From Venturia oleaginea (lineage: Eukaryota > Ascomycota > Dothideomycetes > Venturiales > Venturiaceae): a stretch of 64,000 bases of DNA. The position numbers and the translations under genes are program-made. The notes below the pieces were generated by a model. The model searched no databases and was not told the origin of the DNA. It was given only the letters and a program-made list of their open reading frames with translations. The stretch covers positions 1,550,001 through 1,614,000 of the forward strand of contig JABMLP010000005.1 of assembly GCA_013176395.1 (NCBI GenBank), read 5' to 3'. This document shows, piece after piece, positions 38,929 through 49,544 of this stretch (position 1 is its first letter; the number at the start of each line of letters is the position of its first letter).

Positions 38929-40023
38929 CTAGTTTTCCGACTCTGATGAGGCTTCCTGTAGGGAGTCATCGGTATGCTGTGTGATTACCGCAGTGACCTG
39001 AGTCTTTGGACGTGTTGCTGGTCGGAATTCGCATACGTTCGGGTGGTGCTTGGGCTTCTTACAGCGCCCGCATTTGCCCACTTGTATAAGTGCCAAGAAC
39101 TCTGTTTGGGATCGCCATTTCGCTCTAGGTCGTCGGTCCTTCTTCGCATCCTTTCCGAGTGTATCGACCCGAGCTATCAGTGCTGCGATCTGCGCTGAAA
39201 GGGCGTTGATGCCAGTCATTTCGACATCGCCTTCTGCGTCACGACTGACTGTTTGGGGTGATTGTGGCCTCCCTCGAGTCGTTGGCGTCTCCTTATCCGT
39301 ACTTGGATAGCGGCGTTGGTGGGATAGAGCCTCTGTCTTCGTCGCGAAGTACTGTACATCTTTTACGTAAGTGTCGTAGTCGTCCCTGGACAATCGCACT
39401 GATTTCAAGGTCTGTTGGAGGGAGTAGTTGAGCGCGTTGTTCATGATAGTGATCTTTGAGGCTCTTTGCGGCGCTAGGGATCCAGCTTGCGATGTCAGTT
39501 GTTCGAACTGCTGGCGGAAGTCTTCGAACGGTTGTCTGCTGCCTTGGCTAATCTTGTTCAGCTCGTCGAGAGCTTTAGCTTCCGCTTCATGATCTAAGAA
39601 CTTGTCGTCCATATGCTTGATAAAGGACTCGGGTTCGTAGTTGTCATGTTGCTCTCCATTGCTTAGCCATTGGATGACGCGTTGTTGTTTCTCTGTCGGA
39701 AGCCCGTTGAAGATGTTCGCGCATATTCCTTGATTGCTTCCAAGCTTCCCATTTTCAACAGTGATTTTTGTCTTGATCTGCCATCTGAACAGCGTGTAGT
39801 TGTCTCTTTTCCCGTCCCATTTAGGCCATGCAATAGCTTTTGCACCGGTGTTCCCATCAACACTGACTGCGGTCAGAGCTGCCACCAATTGTTGTACGGT
39901 GTCAGGCGAATTTGCTCGAGCCATTGAGAGTTTGTCGATTCCTTGCGTAATGCTCGCGATTGGGTCGTCGTCGGTAGTAGGGGTGTAGGTTGTAGGAGTC
40001 GGTAGGGTACTGTTGCTACGCAT
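38929..40023 (-). CDS. gag: Gag polyprotein of family C Gypsy element
   Basis: About 364 residues from the ATG at 40023 (MRSNSTLPTPTTYTP); the reading frame extends three codons further upstream without an ATG. The core includes WPKWDGKRDNYTLFRWQ and QGSRQPFEDFRQQFEQL. A CCHC zinc knuckle, CGRCKKPKHHPNVC, lies about 33 residues from the end. The gag ends TCG GAA AAC TAG, similar to the end of family-A gag. The translated sequence appears identical to that at 58476-59570. Confidence 0.92.
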   Translation of the reverse strand: MRSNSTLPTPTTYTPTTDDDPIASITQGIDKLSMARANSPDTVQQLVAALTAVSVDGNTGAKAIAWPKWDGKRDNYTLFRWQIKTKITVENGKLGSNQGICANIFNGLPTEKQQRVIQWLSNGEQHDNYEPESFIKHMDDKFLDHEAEAKALDELNKISQGSRQPFEDFRQQFEQLTSQAGSLAPQRASKITIMNNALNYSLQQTLKSVRLSRDDYDTYVKDVQYFATKTEALSHQRRYPSTDKETPTTRGRPQSPQTVSRDAEGDVEMTGINALSAQIAALIARVDTLGKDAKKDRRPRAKWRSQTEFLALIQVGKCGRCKKPKHHPNVCEFRPATRPKTQVTAVITQHTDDSLQEASSESEN

Positions 40024-40055
40024 CAAGTACACCTAGGTTTGTAAAGAACTGAATC

Positions 40056-40233
40056 TATATTACGGGACGGTAGCTGGAAAGACGCAGCATACTCGTAGCC
40101 AAAGATTGTTTAGATTCAGTTAAGAAGTGAAGGTATCTACAAACAGAGAACCTCAATGAGGTTCTTTCTCTGTACTAGGCTCAATCAGGCTTAGGCTCTT
40201 AGCCTATACCAACCATGGGCCATGCCCATAACA
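40056..40233 (-). repeat. 5' LTR of family C copy 1
   Basis: 178 bp. The adjoining leader sequence in element orientation reads GATTCAGTTCTTTACA, and together with the last two LTR bases (TAGATTCAGTT) is complementary to AACTGAATCTA inside the LTR. Confidence 0.93.
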
Positions 40234-40888
40234 CGTAGCTGTCGTTGAGTTTTGAGATAAATTCGTCGAGGGATTCAAAAGGCCACGAATTCGTAGTTTC
40301 GTTGTAGTATGGGCGAATTGTGGATTTGCACTTGTCGTCAAGTCGATTGAAGGCGTAAGTAACTTGTGAGTTTACTGAAGGGAATGCTTTGGAGTCTGCG
40401 CTGAGCTTTATCCGGAGGTCTAAGAGCCAGCTCTTGTATTTGTTTTTATCTCCTTCAAAGATAGAGATGTCGCCTTGGGTTGGTCGAGGGGCGGAGATTT
40501 CGCGAGAAGGAACGCCTTGGAGTTCTGCTCGAAGGGCGCGAGCTTCGTTCTCAGAGGCTTCGAGCTTGAGTTCTTGAATTGAACGGGACATGGTATCCTG
40601 GTCTCGCTGGGCTGTGTTGAACATATGGGAGATGGTAGCTAAAAGCTGGAGGAGTGGGAGCGCCGAAGCGCGGTCGAGAGTAACGTGTGAGACTGGGACG
40701 TATTCATTTTCGTTGACTGAGACTTCGTCCGCCGGGGTTGCAAAGGTAGCTTGGATCTTTTGAGTAAGGGTTGCTGCGAGTCTAGGGGTTATAGAGAAGT
40801 CGTAGAAGGCTAGGGGGTTTTCGAGAGTACTGTTTTCGAGGGTGGTAGTATCGTCCGCAAGGGAGGGAAGGTCGAGAATTCGGGGCAT
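40234..40888 (-). pseudogene. Gypsy family D gag, N-terminal fragment
   Basis: Starts at the ATG at 40888 (MPRILDLPSLADD) and includes APRPTQGDISIFEGDKNKYK, RIKLSADSKAFPSVNSQVTY and FESLDEFISKLNDSY, the beginning of a Gypsy Gag core. The rest is replaced by the LTR of family C. It is followed upstream by a family-D LTR, so it is the 5' end of a truncated element. Confidence 0.85.
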
Positions 40889-40960
40889 AGTTGGTGAGGT
40901 TTGTCGGCTGCGTAGACAATAGCAGCCCGACTTTTATCGTGAAAAGGGATCCTTAGAAAC

Positions 40961-41169
40961 TGTCACGTTTGACCTTGGACTTGATTTGGAAGCATGATTT
41001 GAATTCTATAAGATGTGCGAAGTTGTAAGGATGAGGAGCTAACTAAGAGGTAGAGACGAGTCTAAATACTTGCGACCGGTCTCGCGCTAGACCTAATCGC
41101 GCTAGACCTGATCGAGCAGAACCACCACATTTAACTGCATTCGAATACCAACATAGTTCAATCATGACA
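40961..41169 (-). repeat. Family D 5' LTR
   Basis: 209 bp matching 19691-19894 with an extra short duplication (ATCGCGCTAGACCT repeated). In element orientation it is followed by GTTTCTAAGGATCCC and the gag leader. Confidence 0.9.
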
Positions 41170-41276
41170 CTCTATCTACAAAGAAAAGCCCCTCTTTTCA
41201 GGTACAAGAACCGTTCGTTTGCTACCCCGGCTGCGGCCCGCGGTATTTCCGCGAGCTTTACCATCCTTTTCGTATA

Positions 41277-43096
41277 ACGTGTTCCACCACCGAGCTGGTC
41301 AACCCACCGAGCTGGTCAGTTTCTGCCAAGACGACCAACTCCCTCATTAATACGATATGTCTCAACAACAAAATGCGCAATTATCTAACAGAGAAGGCAG
41401 AATTCAGCTTGCCCTTTCTGCCTATAATACCCACCAATTCCGAAGCCTCCGGCGCGCTGCTGAAGCGTTTGATGTACCTCCTTCAACATTGACTAGCCGA
41501 TACAACGGAATCACGTATCGCCTAGATACTCGCAACGCCCAACACAAGCTCACTACGACTGAAGAGCAGACAATTGTCCAATACATCCTCGACTTCGATT
41601 CGCGAGGATTCGCGCCCCGGTTGTGTGAGGTGGCAGATATGGCGGATAAACTACTAGGTGTACGCGGTGGAGAGCCAGGAGGGAAAAACTGGGCTGAGAG
41701 GTTCGTAACGCGATCAGATGAGCTCAAGATGGCCTTCAATCGAGGCAAGGATAGGCAGAGGATACTACAGGAAGACCCAGAGATTATCGGCGCGTGGTTC
41801 AAGCTCGTTGCAGATACTAAAGCCAAGTACGACATCAACGACAAGGATACGCACAACTTTGACGAGATTGGCTTCCAGATGGGCGTTATTGGGTCAATAA
41901 AGGTCGTCCCAGCTTCTCAAAGACGTACACGGCCTAATTTGATCCAGCCAGGCAATCGCGAGTGGGTTACAGTTATCCAGAGTATCTGCGCCGCTGGGTA
42001 TGCGACCCCGCCCTCCATTATCTACAATGGACGCGTTCACATCTCTGCGAGGTATGATGAGGCAGATATACCACGGAATTGGAAGCTCTCGGTCTCTGAG
42101 AACGGCTGGACAAACAATGCGCTTGGTTTTAAGTGTTTGAAGCACTTTGACGCGCATACAAAGGCGCGTCAAGTAGGGGGGTATAGGCTACTCATCTTGG
42201 ACGGCCATGAGAGCCATCTCAACCAGACTTTCAAAGACTACTGCCTCGAACATAAGATTCTAACGCTCTGTATGCCATCTCATTCATCGCATATCCTCCA
42301 GCCGCTTGATGTGGTCTGCTTCTCGCCGTTGAAGTGCAAGTACTCTCAACGAGTTCGAGACTTGGCACGCCGACGCGTCTACCATATCAACAAAGAAGGC
42401 TTCCTCCCAGCCTTCAAAGACGCGTTTTTCGACGTGTTTATAGAAGAGAACTGTCGAAAGGCTTTTGAGATGGTAATTAATGCGGAGGTGGTATTTGATC
42501 GCCTTGAAGTACCGCTACGTACCCCACCAGCACCTCTACCGCAGAAGACGCCGTGGCAGCCGAAGACTCCAAGCAATACTCAAGAATTTAGATCCCAATC
42601 CAAGCTCGTAAGCGAGTCCTTTACTCGGTCACCAGTTACTGCGCAGGCAGGCTTTCCCCAGCTTGTCAAGGGCGCTGAATTGATGCTACACCAAAACGCT
42701 CTACTTGTTGCGCACAACCGCGAGCTTGAAGAGCAATTGGCAGTAATGACAAAGCGAAAATCGCGCAAAAGGAAGTGGATCCAGCAAGGTGGTACTGTAG
42801 AGTATGGGACTGTAGCAGCGCAGGTAGCTGCTGAGGCGTCTGTCGCGCCTCAGGAATCAAAGAAGGCTCGTGGTAGTGGTGGTCAAGAAATAGCCCGACC
42901 AACTCAACGGCGCTGTAGGAACTGCGGCGCAACTGGGCATAATGCGCGAACTTGTAAAAAAGATATCGAGATATCATCTGAATCAGATAGCAGCACGACG
43001 GACTTAGAATCTATTGTTAATAGCGATTAAATTCAAGAGTCGTAACATGAGTTGGTCGTGCCAAGCCTTTTTGACCAGCTCGGTGGTGGAACACGT
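41277..43096 (+). mobile_element. Intact pogo/Fot1-like DNA transposon
   Basis: 1820-bp element with terminal inverted repeats ACGTGTTCCACCACCGAGCT (continuing GGTCAA) at both ends and TA duplications at 41275-41276 and 43097-43098. It encodes one full-length transposase. Ends, TSD and gene are all in order, so it may be autonomous. Confidence 0.95.
41357..43030 (+). CDS. DDE_1 (pogo-like) transposase with C-terminal CCHC zinc knuckle
   Basis: 557 residues. N-terminal helix-turn-helix (about 10-55, FRSLRRAAEAFDVPPSTLTS) followed by a CENP-B/Tc5-type DNA-binding region (about 65-135, GKNWAERFVTRSDELKMAF). Catalytic core: Asp in HNFDEIGF, Asp in LILDGHESHL and Asp in LQPLDVVCF, with 35 residues between the second and third (DD35D, as in pogo). 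The C-terminal part has a helical region (NRELEEQLAVMTKRKSRKRK, with a basic nuclear-localisation-like end) and a CCHC knuckle CRNCGATGHNARTC. It cuts and pastes the element at TA sites. No disabling change seen. Confidence 0.93.
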   Translation: MSQQQNAQLSNREGRIQLALSAYNTHQFRSLRRAAEAFDVPPSTLTSRYNGITYRLDTRNAQHKLTTTEEQTIVQYILDFDSRGFAPRLCEVADMADKLLGVRGGEPGGKNWAERFVTRSDELKMAFNRGKDRQRILQEDPEIIGAWFKLVADTKAKYDINDKDTHNFDEIGFQMGVIGSIKVVPASQRRTRPNLIQPGNREWVTVIQSICAAGYATPPSIIYNGRVHISARYDEADIPRNWKLSVSENGWTNNALGFKCLKHFDAHTKARQVGGYRLLILDGHESHLNQTFKDYCLEHKILTLCMPSHSSHILQPLDVVCFSPLKCKYSQRVRDLARRRVYHINKEGFLPAFKDAFFDVFIEENCRKAFEMVINAEVVFDRLEVPLRTPPAPLPQKTPWQPKTPSNTQEFRSQSKLVSESFTRSPVTAQAGFPQLVKGAELMLHQNALLVAHNRELEEQLAVMTKRKSRKRKWIQQGGTVEYGTVAAQVAAEASVAPQESKKARGSGGQEIARPTQRRCRNCGATGHNARTCKKDIEISSESDSSTTDLESIVNSD

Positions 43097-43129
43097 TATA
43101 TCGAAGCGTTTCCGGGTCAACACTGCCTA

Positions 43130-44760
43130 AACAGCTTCTCCTAGCTCCCTAGTATCCATTTCAGTCCATTGCCATCCAAGTCCGGGCGTAGTCCGGTTCC
43201 GGTCCGTGGTATTTTCTCGAGGCAAGGATCTTGGGACTCTGGGGGGCATCACTTCCGCCCTCTTTCTCCTCCTATCGAGGTAAGACCTACTGTTATAGTC
43301 CTGTGCCTTCCAGCTCCGGCGCCGTTCCGAAGCCCGACCGGTTCTCTGTAACTGCTGCGTTTGCTCTAGTGAGGTATGGGAGTACCGAATTCTTCAAAAA
43401 CCACTGGGACGCGGCCTTGCATCCTTCCCTCGTTCCTAGTAGCCCCTTCACCCCTCGAGAGCCTCCCCTGGCGCAGAATAGGCCTCTCCTATTGAATCTA
43501 GTACATTACGTAAAAATGTGTTCTACCGTCTCTTGCTGCCATCCACATTCGCATTCGGGGTAATCCCTGGGACATGCATCGATGCGAGCCAGGACCGGAG
43601 TCCTAGCACTTCGACTCGAAGTAGGAACGTTGTATGTGCTTCTACCTTCGTAAGGCCGTCGTATAGCTCAATTGGGGACTTCTCCCATGGCTCGTTCCAA
43701 GTCTTCGCCCTCCGGTTCCGGCCTAGTGCTTCCCATTTTGTACGCCAGATCTCTTCCATCAACTTCGAGATTTTGCTGGGTAGAACCCACTTATGGATGT
43801 TTCCTCCTTTCCTCGAGTTCCTTACTCGGATTGCGTGCCCCGGGTCTCCCGGTGCAGAGTTATCTCGAAGCCGTCGGGGGCCAGTAGTGCTGCGTATCTC
43901 ATTGTACGGTCCAATTTCTTGCGTTGTGATCCTCCTCCTCGGGTAGGGGTTGTCAGGGTTGTTCCGTACGGTAGTAATCCGCCTCCGGCGATACCCGTCA
44001 GTATTGATATCCCCGAGGTACTCTCCTTCGGGTGCTGTGTACTCCGGGAGGTCATTGGCTTCCTCCTTCCTCTGTGTATATCTCTTCGCCCGCTTCTCCG
44101 AAGACGTATCTGGCTTACATCTAGCCGTAGGCGGCCTCCCTCGGCTGCCCGCCGGCCGGCGGGGTCTTTCCTCCATCATGATTCCTATCCACATTTTGTT
44201 GAGAGCAGCTTTCATCTCTGCTTCTACTGGGTCCTTCTCTACCGAGCCAGTCCTCTCCAGGATAAGCTGTTCTGTATACAGGGGTATTGGCTGGAGGCAG
44301 AGCTCTTTCCATCGCTGCGAGAGGTGTCCTCTTGTAGACTCCTGTAGCCATTCGGAGGCACTGTCTTTGAACTTTCTCTATCCGTTCCATTAGCGGCGCT
44401 CTCATAATTCCTCCTCCCTGGATGTCGTTTGACCCCCAGACCTGGATGCCATATAGCATAGTCGGCCGCACAACCGCGTTATAGACCGTTCGGCTCTTTC
44501 GGAAGCTTGGTCCCCAGTTGACTCCAACTATCCGGCCCATCGCTGCCATCGCTGCTCTTCCCTTAGCCTCTGCTTTCGTTATTTGCGCATCCCATTTGAG
44601 CTGTGGATCAAACCACACGCCGAGCAGTCTGAGCTCCTTACTCACTGGTTTGGTAGAGACTCCATTGATGTTGATAGCAGACTTCATACCCCCCGGGGAG
44701 GCTTCGGGGCTGCCTGGCTGCTTGAAATGCAGATCTAAAGGTATAGAGGTTTCTCTAAAA
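43130..44760 (-). pseudogene. Tad-like LINE (non-LTR retrotransposon) 3' remnant
   Basis: Minus strand. 44760-44121 encodes the end of an RT with thumb (LLGVWFDPQLKWDAQITKA, then SRTVYNAVVRPTMLYGIQVW and MERIEKVQRQCLRMATGVYK), characteristic of Tad/I-type LINEs. The frame is lost near 44215. A second open stretch to about 43523 is basic and includes WNEPWEKSPIELYDGLTKVE; the terminal LINE cysteine motif CECGWQQETVEHIF is visible only in a shifted frame near 43540. The catalytic RT part upstream is missing. The 3' untranslated end, up to the pogo element, is not precisely bounded. Confidence 0.75.
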
Positions 44761-45164
44761 AAGAAAACGTCTAAAAGCCCGTTTCCACCCGCCCCGTTTA
44801 CTAAACAATGCTCCTAGCCTTGGCGGGGCGGGTCGGGTCGGAGTCTAAGAATCTAAACCCGCCCGGAATAATCCGTCCCGCCCCGCCCCTCTTCCGCCCC
44901 AACCCGTTTCCCACCGCCCCGTTGGGGACCCTACACTTGACAAAGGGTATTAATATGATCCTGGCCCAATTTTTCTCAACCGTCGTCCTCTCCACTCTCA
45001 GACGGCGTCTCTGAAAACGCACACGCTGATAATGGGCGTGTACTATCTGGGGGATTGTCACTGCCTCCGGCTAATTGATTGGCACAGAGCTGCGCGGGTC
45101 GTATCGCACATCTTCTAATCCATGTTGTGCTAGTTGCCTGATAGCTTGTGCTTACCACCTCCGC
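44761..45164. repeat. GC-rich segment with an inverted repeat
   Basis: 44779-44935 has very high GC with short repeats of CCCGCCCC/CCGCCCCGTT. GGCGGGGCGGG (about 44822-44832) and CCCGCCCCGCC (about 44877-44887) are inverted copies about 45 bp apart. G-runs suggest G-quadruplex potential. No gene was recognised here. Confidence 0.6.
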
Positions 45165-45240
45165 AATCGAAGAACCTCAGCTCTATCGAAGAACCTCAGC
45201 TCTATCGAAGAACCTGAACTCTATCGAAGAACCTCAATCC
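45165..45240 (+). repeat. 19-bp minisatellite upstream of the peptidase gene
   Basis: Four imperfect head-to-tail copies of ATCGAAGAACCTCAGCTCT within the presumed 5' untranslated or promoter region, about 75 bp before the ATG at 45315. Confidence 0.8.
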
Positions 45241-45314
45241 TCACTCTACTCTCTGCAAGAACCTCAATTCTACGGCACATACAAGAAGAAGCGCGGATAT
45301 ATCCAGTCTTCAAC

Positions 45315-47325
45315 ATGGGCAAAACTGCTCTTGTTGACGCCACGGCTCGCCGACGCCGTCGCCCCTTCCTGCCTGCTCTGTCTATCTGTGCCATTCTCCT
45401 GTGGTCCCTTTATCCTCTTGGAGTGGAGAAGTCAGGTCGCGAGCAAAATCACGACTCACTCGATTCTTTTCGATGGAGCAATGTAAAATCATAGATCTAT
45501 GCCTCTTTGAACTACTATCTAGGCTAACATTCGCAAGATCAACCCCTCGGCGTCTCTGCAATTCCACCCATGCTTTGGCAAGTTTGAGTGTGCAAGACTA
45601 GACGTTCCCCTGGACTGGACCGCCTCAAGGGCCATGCAGTCAAAGGAACGTGCCGCTGTAGCAATCACAAGATTACCGGCCAAAGTGCCTGTCACTTCAG
45701 AACATTATGGGGGAGCAGTCCTCCTCAACCCGGGAGGCCCTGGCGGCTCAGGAGTCAGCCTCGTCCTCAGTATTGGCTCCAAGGTTCAAACTGTCATCGA
45801 CACCGGGAAATCCAGATCTCTGGGACACGACGAGACCGAAGGCTTGCACTACGACATTATTGGGTTCGACCCTCGCGGTATCAACAATACGACCCCTTCG
45901 ACTTCCTGCTTCCCCGATGATGCGTCGAGGGAGTTTTGGGAGGTCCAAAATCAGGCCCAAGGAATGCTGTATCAAAACAACAGTTTCCCTGCCGTTTGGG
46001 GAAGAACGCAGGCCATGGCTGAGGGCTGTTCTGCGAGGCTGAAGCGCGAAGGCGTTGGAAAGTATATGAGCACGCCTTTCGTTGTGAATGACATGGTCGC
46101 GATGATAGAGGCTCTGGGGGAGTGGAGAGGCAACAAAGCTAGTTCTCTACTGCGGAATTCTCCGCGCACGACCAAGGAAGAAGGCGCCATCCTCGAAAGA
46201 ACAAAGTGGAAAAGAGGAGACGAAAAGCTACTCTACTGGGGTTTCTCTTATGGCACTCTTCTTGGAGCTACCTTTGCTAGCATGTATCCTGACAAGATCA
46301 ACCGACTTATTCTCGATGGAGTCGTTGATGCAGAAGACTACTACGCCGGGACCTGGCTATCCAATCTGATTGACACAGACTCCATCGTTGGATCATTCTT
46401 CACCCAATGCTACGAAGCAGGCCCGGAGCGATGCGCTCTCTATTCACCCGACGGCATCGAAGGAATTCGAAAAACCTACCACTCAGTCCTGGAAGATCTC
46501 TTCCTGCATCCGATCCCAGTTCCTGGAAACGACCAGTACGGCCCAGATCTCATCACCAGAACAGATGCCATGATGTACATCAAGGACTTCCTCTATAAAC
46601 CCATGACATACGCCGTTCCCTTGGCACGAATAATGCATTCCCTCTCCCAAAGAAACGGCTCCGAACTCTCCACTCTCAAACAAAGCTCACGCCACGTCTA
46701 CTGCAGCTCTACACTTTGCCAGAGGAAACCTTACTCGAAACCTTGCTATGATGCTGGTTCTTCAGCATTTCGTAGTGAAGTCTCCGCCGCTGTTCTTTGC
46801 ACCGACGCTTCCGCCACCCTATTGAACTGGACAGCTGAAGACCATTTCAACAAGTGGCATGCCCTTCGCGCCCAATCTCTAGCCTTTGGAGATTACTGGA
46901 CTGAAATCACCATGTTCTGCGCCAGCTGGAATGTGCGTCCCGCTTGGAACTTCAGTAACCCCGACATCTCGGCCAAGAAAACGGCTCACCCCATTCTCTG
47001 GGCCAGCAATACGAGGGATCCGGTAACGCCTTTGAAAAATGCAATGACGATGAAGGAGAAGTTTGGGGGGAGTGGAGTCCTGATTCAAGACGCGGATGGG
47101 CACTGTACTCTCAACGCGCCTAGCTCTTGTGTCGCCAGACATGTCAGGAACTACTTTCAAGATGGGACTTTGCCAGAGGATGGATTGGTTTGCCAGTCTG
47201 ATAAGGGACCATTTGACGGTAACGAAGTTGTACTTGCGCTGAGTCAAGAGGATAGGGAGTTGTACGATGCCGTTGTTAGTATTTCTGAGGGACTTGGGAG
47301 AGGAAGAGGTGCACCTTTGTCGTGA
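45315..47325 (+). CDS. S33/TAP-like alpha/beta-hydrolase peptidase, N-terminally anchored (2 exons)
   Basis: Tripeptidyl-aminopeptidase-like hydrolase, 651 residues. Exon 1 is 45315-45482 and exon 2 45538-47325, separated by a 55-nt intron with GTAAAA, branch GCTAACA and AAG-terminated acceptor. The start MGKTALVDATARRRRRPF is followed by a hydrophobic segment LPALSICAILLWSLYPLGV, so a type II anchor or signal is likely. The oxyanion region is LLNPGGPGGSG. The catalytic Ser is in GFSYG (about residue 293), Asp in NTRDPVTP (about 550) and His in DGHCTL (about 578). The C-terminal TAP-like domain is present. Known relatives release peptides from N-termini; substrate here is unknown. Confidence 0.9.
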
Positions 47326-48202
47326 GCGATGTTCTTTCTGTTTGGACTGTTTGACTAGTCTTTGAAGCTTTGGGTTTAGGCGTTTATACCCTACACAAGC
47401 TATTCCGATCTTCTTCTGGATCGGTCATCTCTTTTGCCAACTAAACTTGTCTCCCATAAATTGGTATCTAGAGATTTGCAAACTACAAGCGCCTTTCGAT
47501 TTTACATCTCATCTTCTCATACTTCCGATCCTTTGTAGTTCACGTCCTGCAATTCAGGACCGGCTCATGCGATAGGCTCGTACAGAGCAAACTTATTCGA
47601 GATCGAGACGGCGAGGTTTGTGGCAATCCTCAAGTGGCTGGTCATCAAGTATTTATTGGTTCCAATCGCAAACAGAGGAAGTCATCAAAGTTTGCTGGGC
47701 ACCTGGAGGTAGAAGCATCTACCACATGCTCTAACCAGTCTTGAACAATCAGTTTGACGACTAATTTTCAGACGCTCAGGCATAAGGTTTTGGACGACTG
47801 GAGAGAAGTTTGCAAGACCAAAAGTTCATCACTCATCAGTCCAAACTTATGAACTGATGGCCTGCGGAGAGAGTAGATTTCTGAAGCTCACACTGGGCAC
47901 ATGGAACATGCAAACCTCGGTAATATATGAGTTGACGCTAGTTGATGCTTTAGCTTGATTGATTTCTTCGACAACTTTTGAGTAATTCTCAAGTTCGGCT
48001 AAACAGCCTTTGCCTGTCCTTCTCAGTCGCTGGGCGGGTATCATTTCCGTTTCCTTTTGAACGCCTTGTGAAAATCAAATCATGCTGAAATATTCTCTTG
48101 TCGTAAATGTCCGTTCTCCGCGACCTCTTCCGTACCTCTTTAAGCGCCTTGCAAATGCCAAATCGTGCTGCCTTGTCCAATGCTCACATTTTGCCAGTTC
48201 CT
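47326..48202. other. Intergenic region
   Basis: About 880 bp between convergent peptidase and RPC11 genes. No gene family or repeat was recognised; only short unrelated open frames. Confidence 0.4.
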
Positions 48203-48614
48203 TCACTCCCTCCACTGCTTCGCGCACTTGGTACACTGTCTAGCATTAGCACATTGTGACCCAAGTTGGGCGGCAGAGGGCATGGGGTACTTTAAAGAAA
48301 CTCGTCATGGGCTCATCGGCACTCCGGATCTGCAATTGGTAGAAGTATGCCTCTCCATTCCCACAGCTCTCGTCGGGACAGTTGACGGTGGTGCGATCGA
48401 CATTGTCCCAGGCGTCAGCGCCACCGAGAATGTCATCGACGTCTTTTCGTTGGAGGGTTTTGCGCTCGTAGTAGCGTTTCTGCAGCGGGTAGAGGTAAGG
48501 ACAGGTGGAGCAGATGAAGGCGTTTTGGCCGGCGAGATGACGCGAATTTAGATTGGTGTTTGGGATTCGGCTGATTGTGAGGAGGTTGGAGCAGGTTGGG
48601 CAGAAGAGGAGCAT
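48203..48614 (-). CDS. RPC11: RNA polymerase III subunit C11 (RPC11/RPC10), 2 exons
   Basis: Small TFIIS-like subunit that gives Pol III its RNA cleavage activity and helps termination and reinitiation. Exons 48614-48291 and 48235-48203 around a 55-nt intron (GTACCC, branch GCTAATG, CAG) give 118 residues. N-terminal zinc ribbon: CPTC at 5-8 and CSTC at 35-38, preceded by the typical MLLFCPTCSNLLTI. C-terminal ribbon: CPDESC, then the acidic catalytic hairpin QIRSADEPMT, then CTKCAKQW, formed only after splicing. Without the intron the last cysteine pair would be lost, which supports the splice model. Confidence 0.93.
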
Positions 48615-48893
48615 CTTTGCGGCCTTGGAAGAGGTAATCTTAGTGTGACTATGGTAGTAACAAGTTGGGTGTATATATTGGCATGGTTGGGGGGTGGGGG
48701 CTTTAAGGCCCTAGGTTACCAGGCACGCCGGGCCCGCCATGCCCCACGCTGGGCCCCACGCGCTGTATGGACAAAGGAGTGCGGTGCATGAAACAGCAAC
48801 ACTTCAGGAACACCTACCTGTAACAGAGACGCCGAGCACAGTACGAAGCCCTCTCCTACCCTTTCCACAAGTCTCCATCCCACCGCCATCAAT

Positions 48894-49544
48894 ATGGCAG
48901 ACGAGGTACTTTCACTTCCCCCCTCCATCTACAAACAAGCAGGCAGCTAACAAGATACAAAGGGCGCCTCCGCTCGCGAACTCGTTCTCGAAGCCTGCCG
49001 CCGAAACAACACTGATCTCCTTCAAGAAGTCTTGGACACAATTACAAAGGCCGATAAAAAGGGCGCTGCGGCAAAGATAGCACAGCTGTTGAACACGGCA
49101 AGAGATGGCATTGGAAACGGAGTGCTACATCTAGCAGCGAGCTGTGGGAATTGCATGTTCGTGCCTTTCCTGCAAACTTTCTATTCTAACCAGTCATTCA
49201 CAGATGAAATCCTCGACCTCCTCCTCGACCAAGAGGGTCTTGAAATCGATGAACTGGACCGCATAGAAAAAGATACTCCCCTCCACAAAGCTATCCGCTA
49301 CGTCAACACCCTCGATAAATCAGACTGGGAGCACGGCCACGGCATAGTAGATATTCTCCTCGATGCAGGCTGTGATCCAAGGATACGAAATGGAGCAAAG
49401 TTGAAGGCCTTGGAGCTGGCGGATCCCAGGAACGACCATCTAAGAAGCATGTTGAGGAAGGCCGAGTTCAACGTCATGGCGGGTAATGATGTTGTTGTCG
49501 AGGATGATGCCGGGGGCTCAGGTAGTGCGAGTGATAGTGATTAG
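48894..49544 (+). CDS. Ankyrin-repeat protein, 197 residues (2 exons)
   Basis: Small cytosolic-type ankyrin protein. The first exon is only 12 nt (48894-48905, MADE); a 57-nt intron with branch GCTAACA leads to exon 2 at 48963 (GASARELVLEACRRNN). Ankyrin repeats are visible as NGVLHLAASCGN, DTPLHKAIRYVN and HGIVDILLDAGCDPRIRN. The C-terminal tail is acidic and Ser-rich (VVVEDDAGGSGSASDSD). It resembles the small ankyrin protein family that includes yeast YCR051W; its function is unknown. Confidence 0.85.

Larger units (their letters stand above)
34654..40233 (-). mobile_element. Complete Gypsy chromovirus, family C copy 1
   Basis: 5580-bp element with two 178-bp LTRs (34654-34831 and 40056-40233), intact gag and pol, and a polypurine tract GGAGGGGGGTAA (minus strand) beside the 3' LTR. 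The left flank is family-T pol and the right flank is family-D gag, with no target duplication; the flanks seem to have been recombined. A second copy on the + strand begins at 58266. Confidence 0.95.

Noticed and set aside
43169..44393. + strand frames of 60-184 residues opposite the LINE remnant.
   Set aside because: LINE RT homology on the minus strand explains the region.
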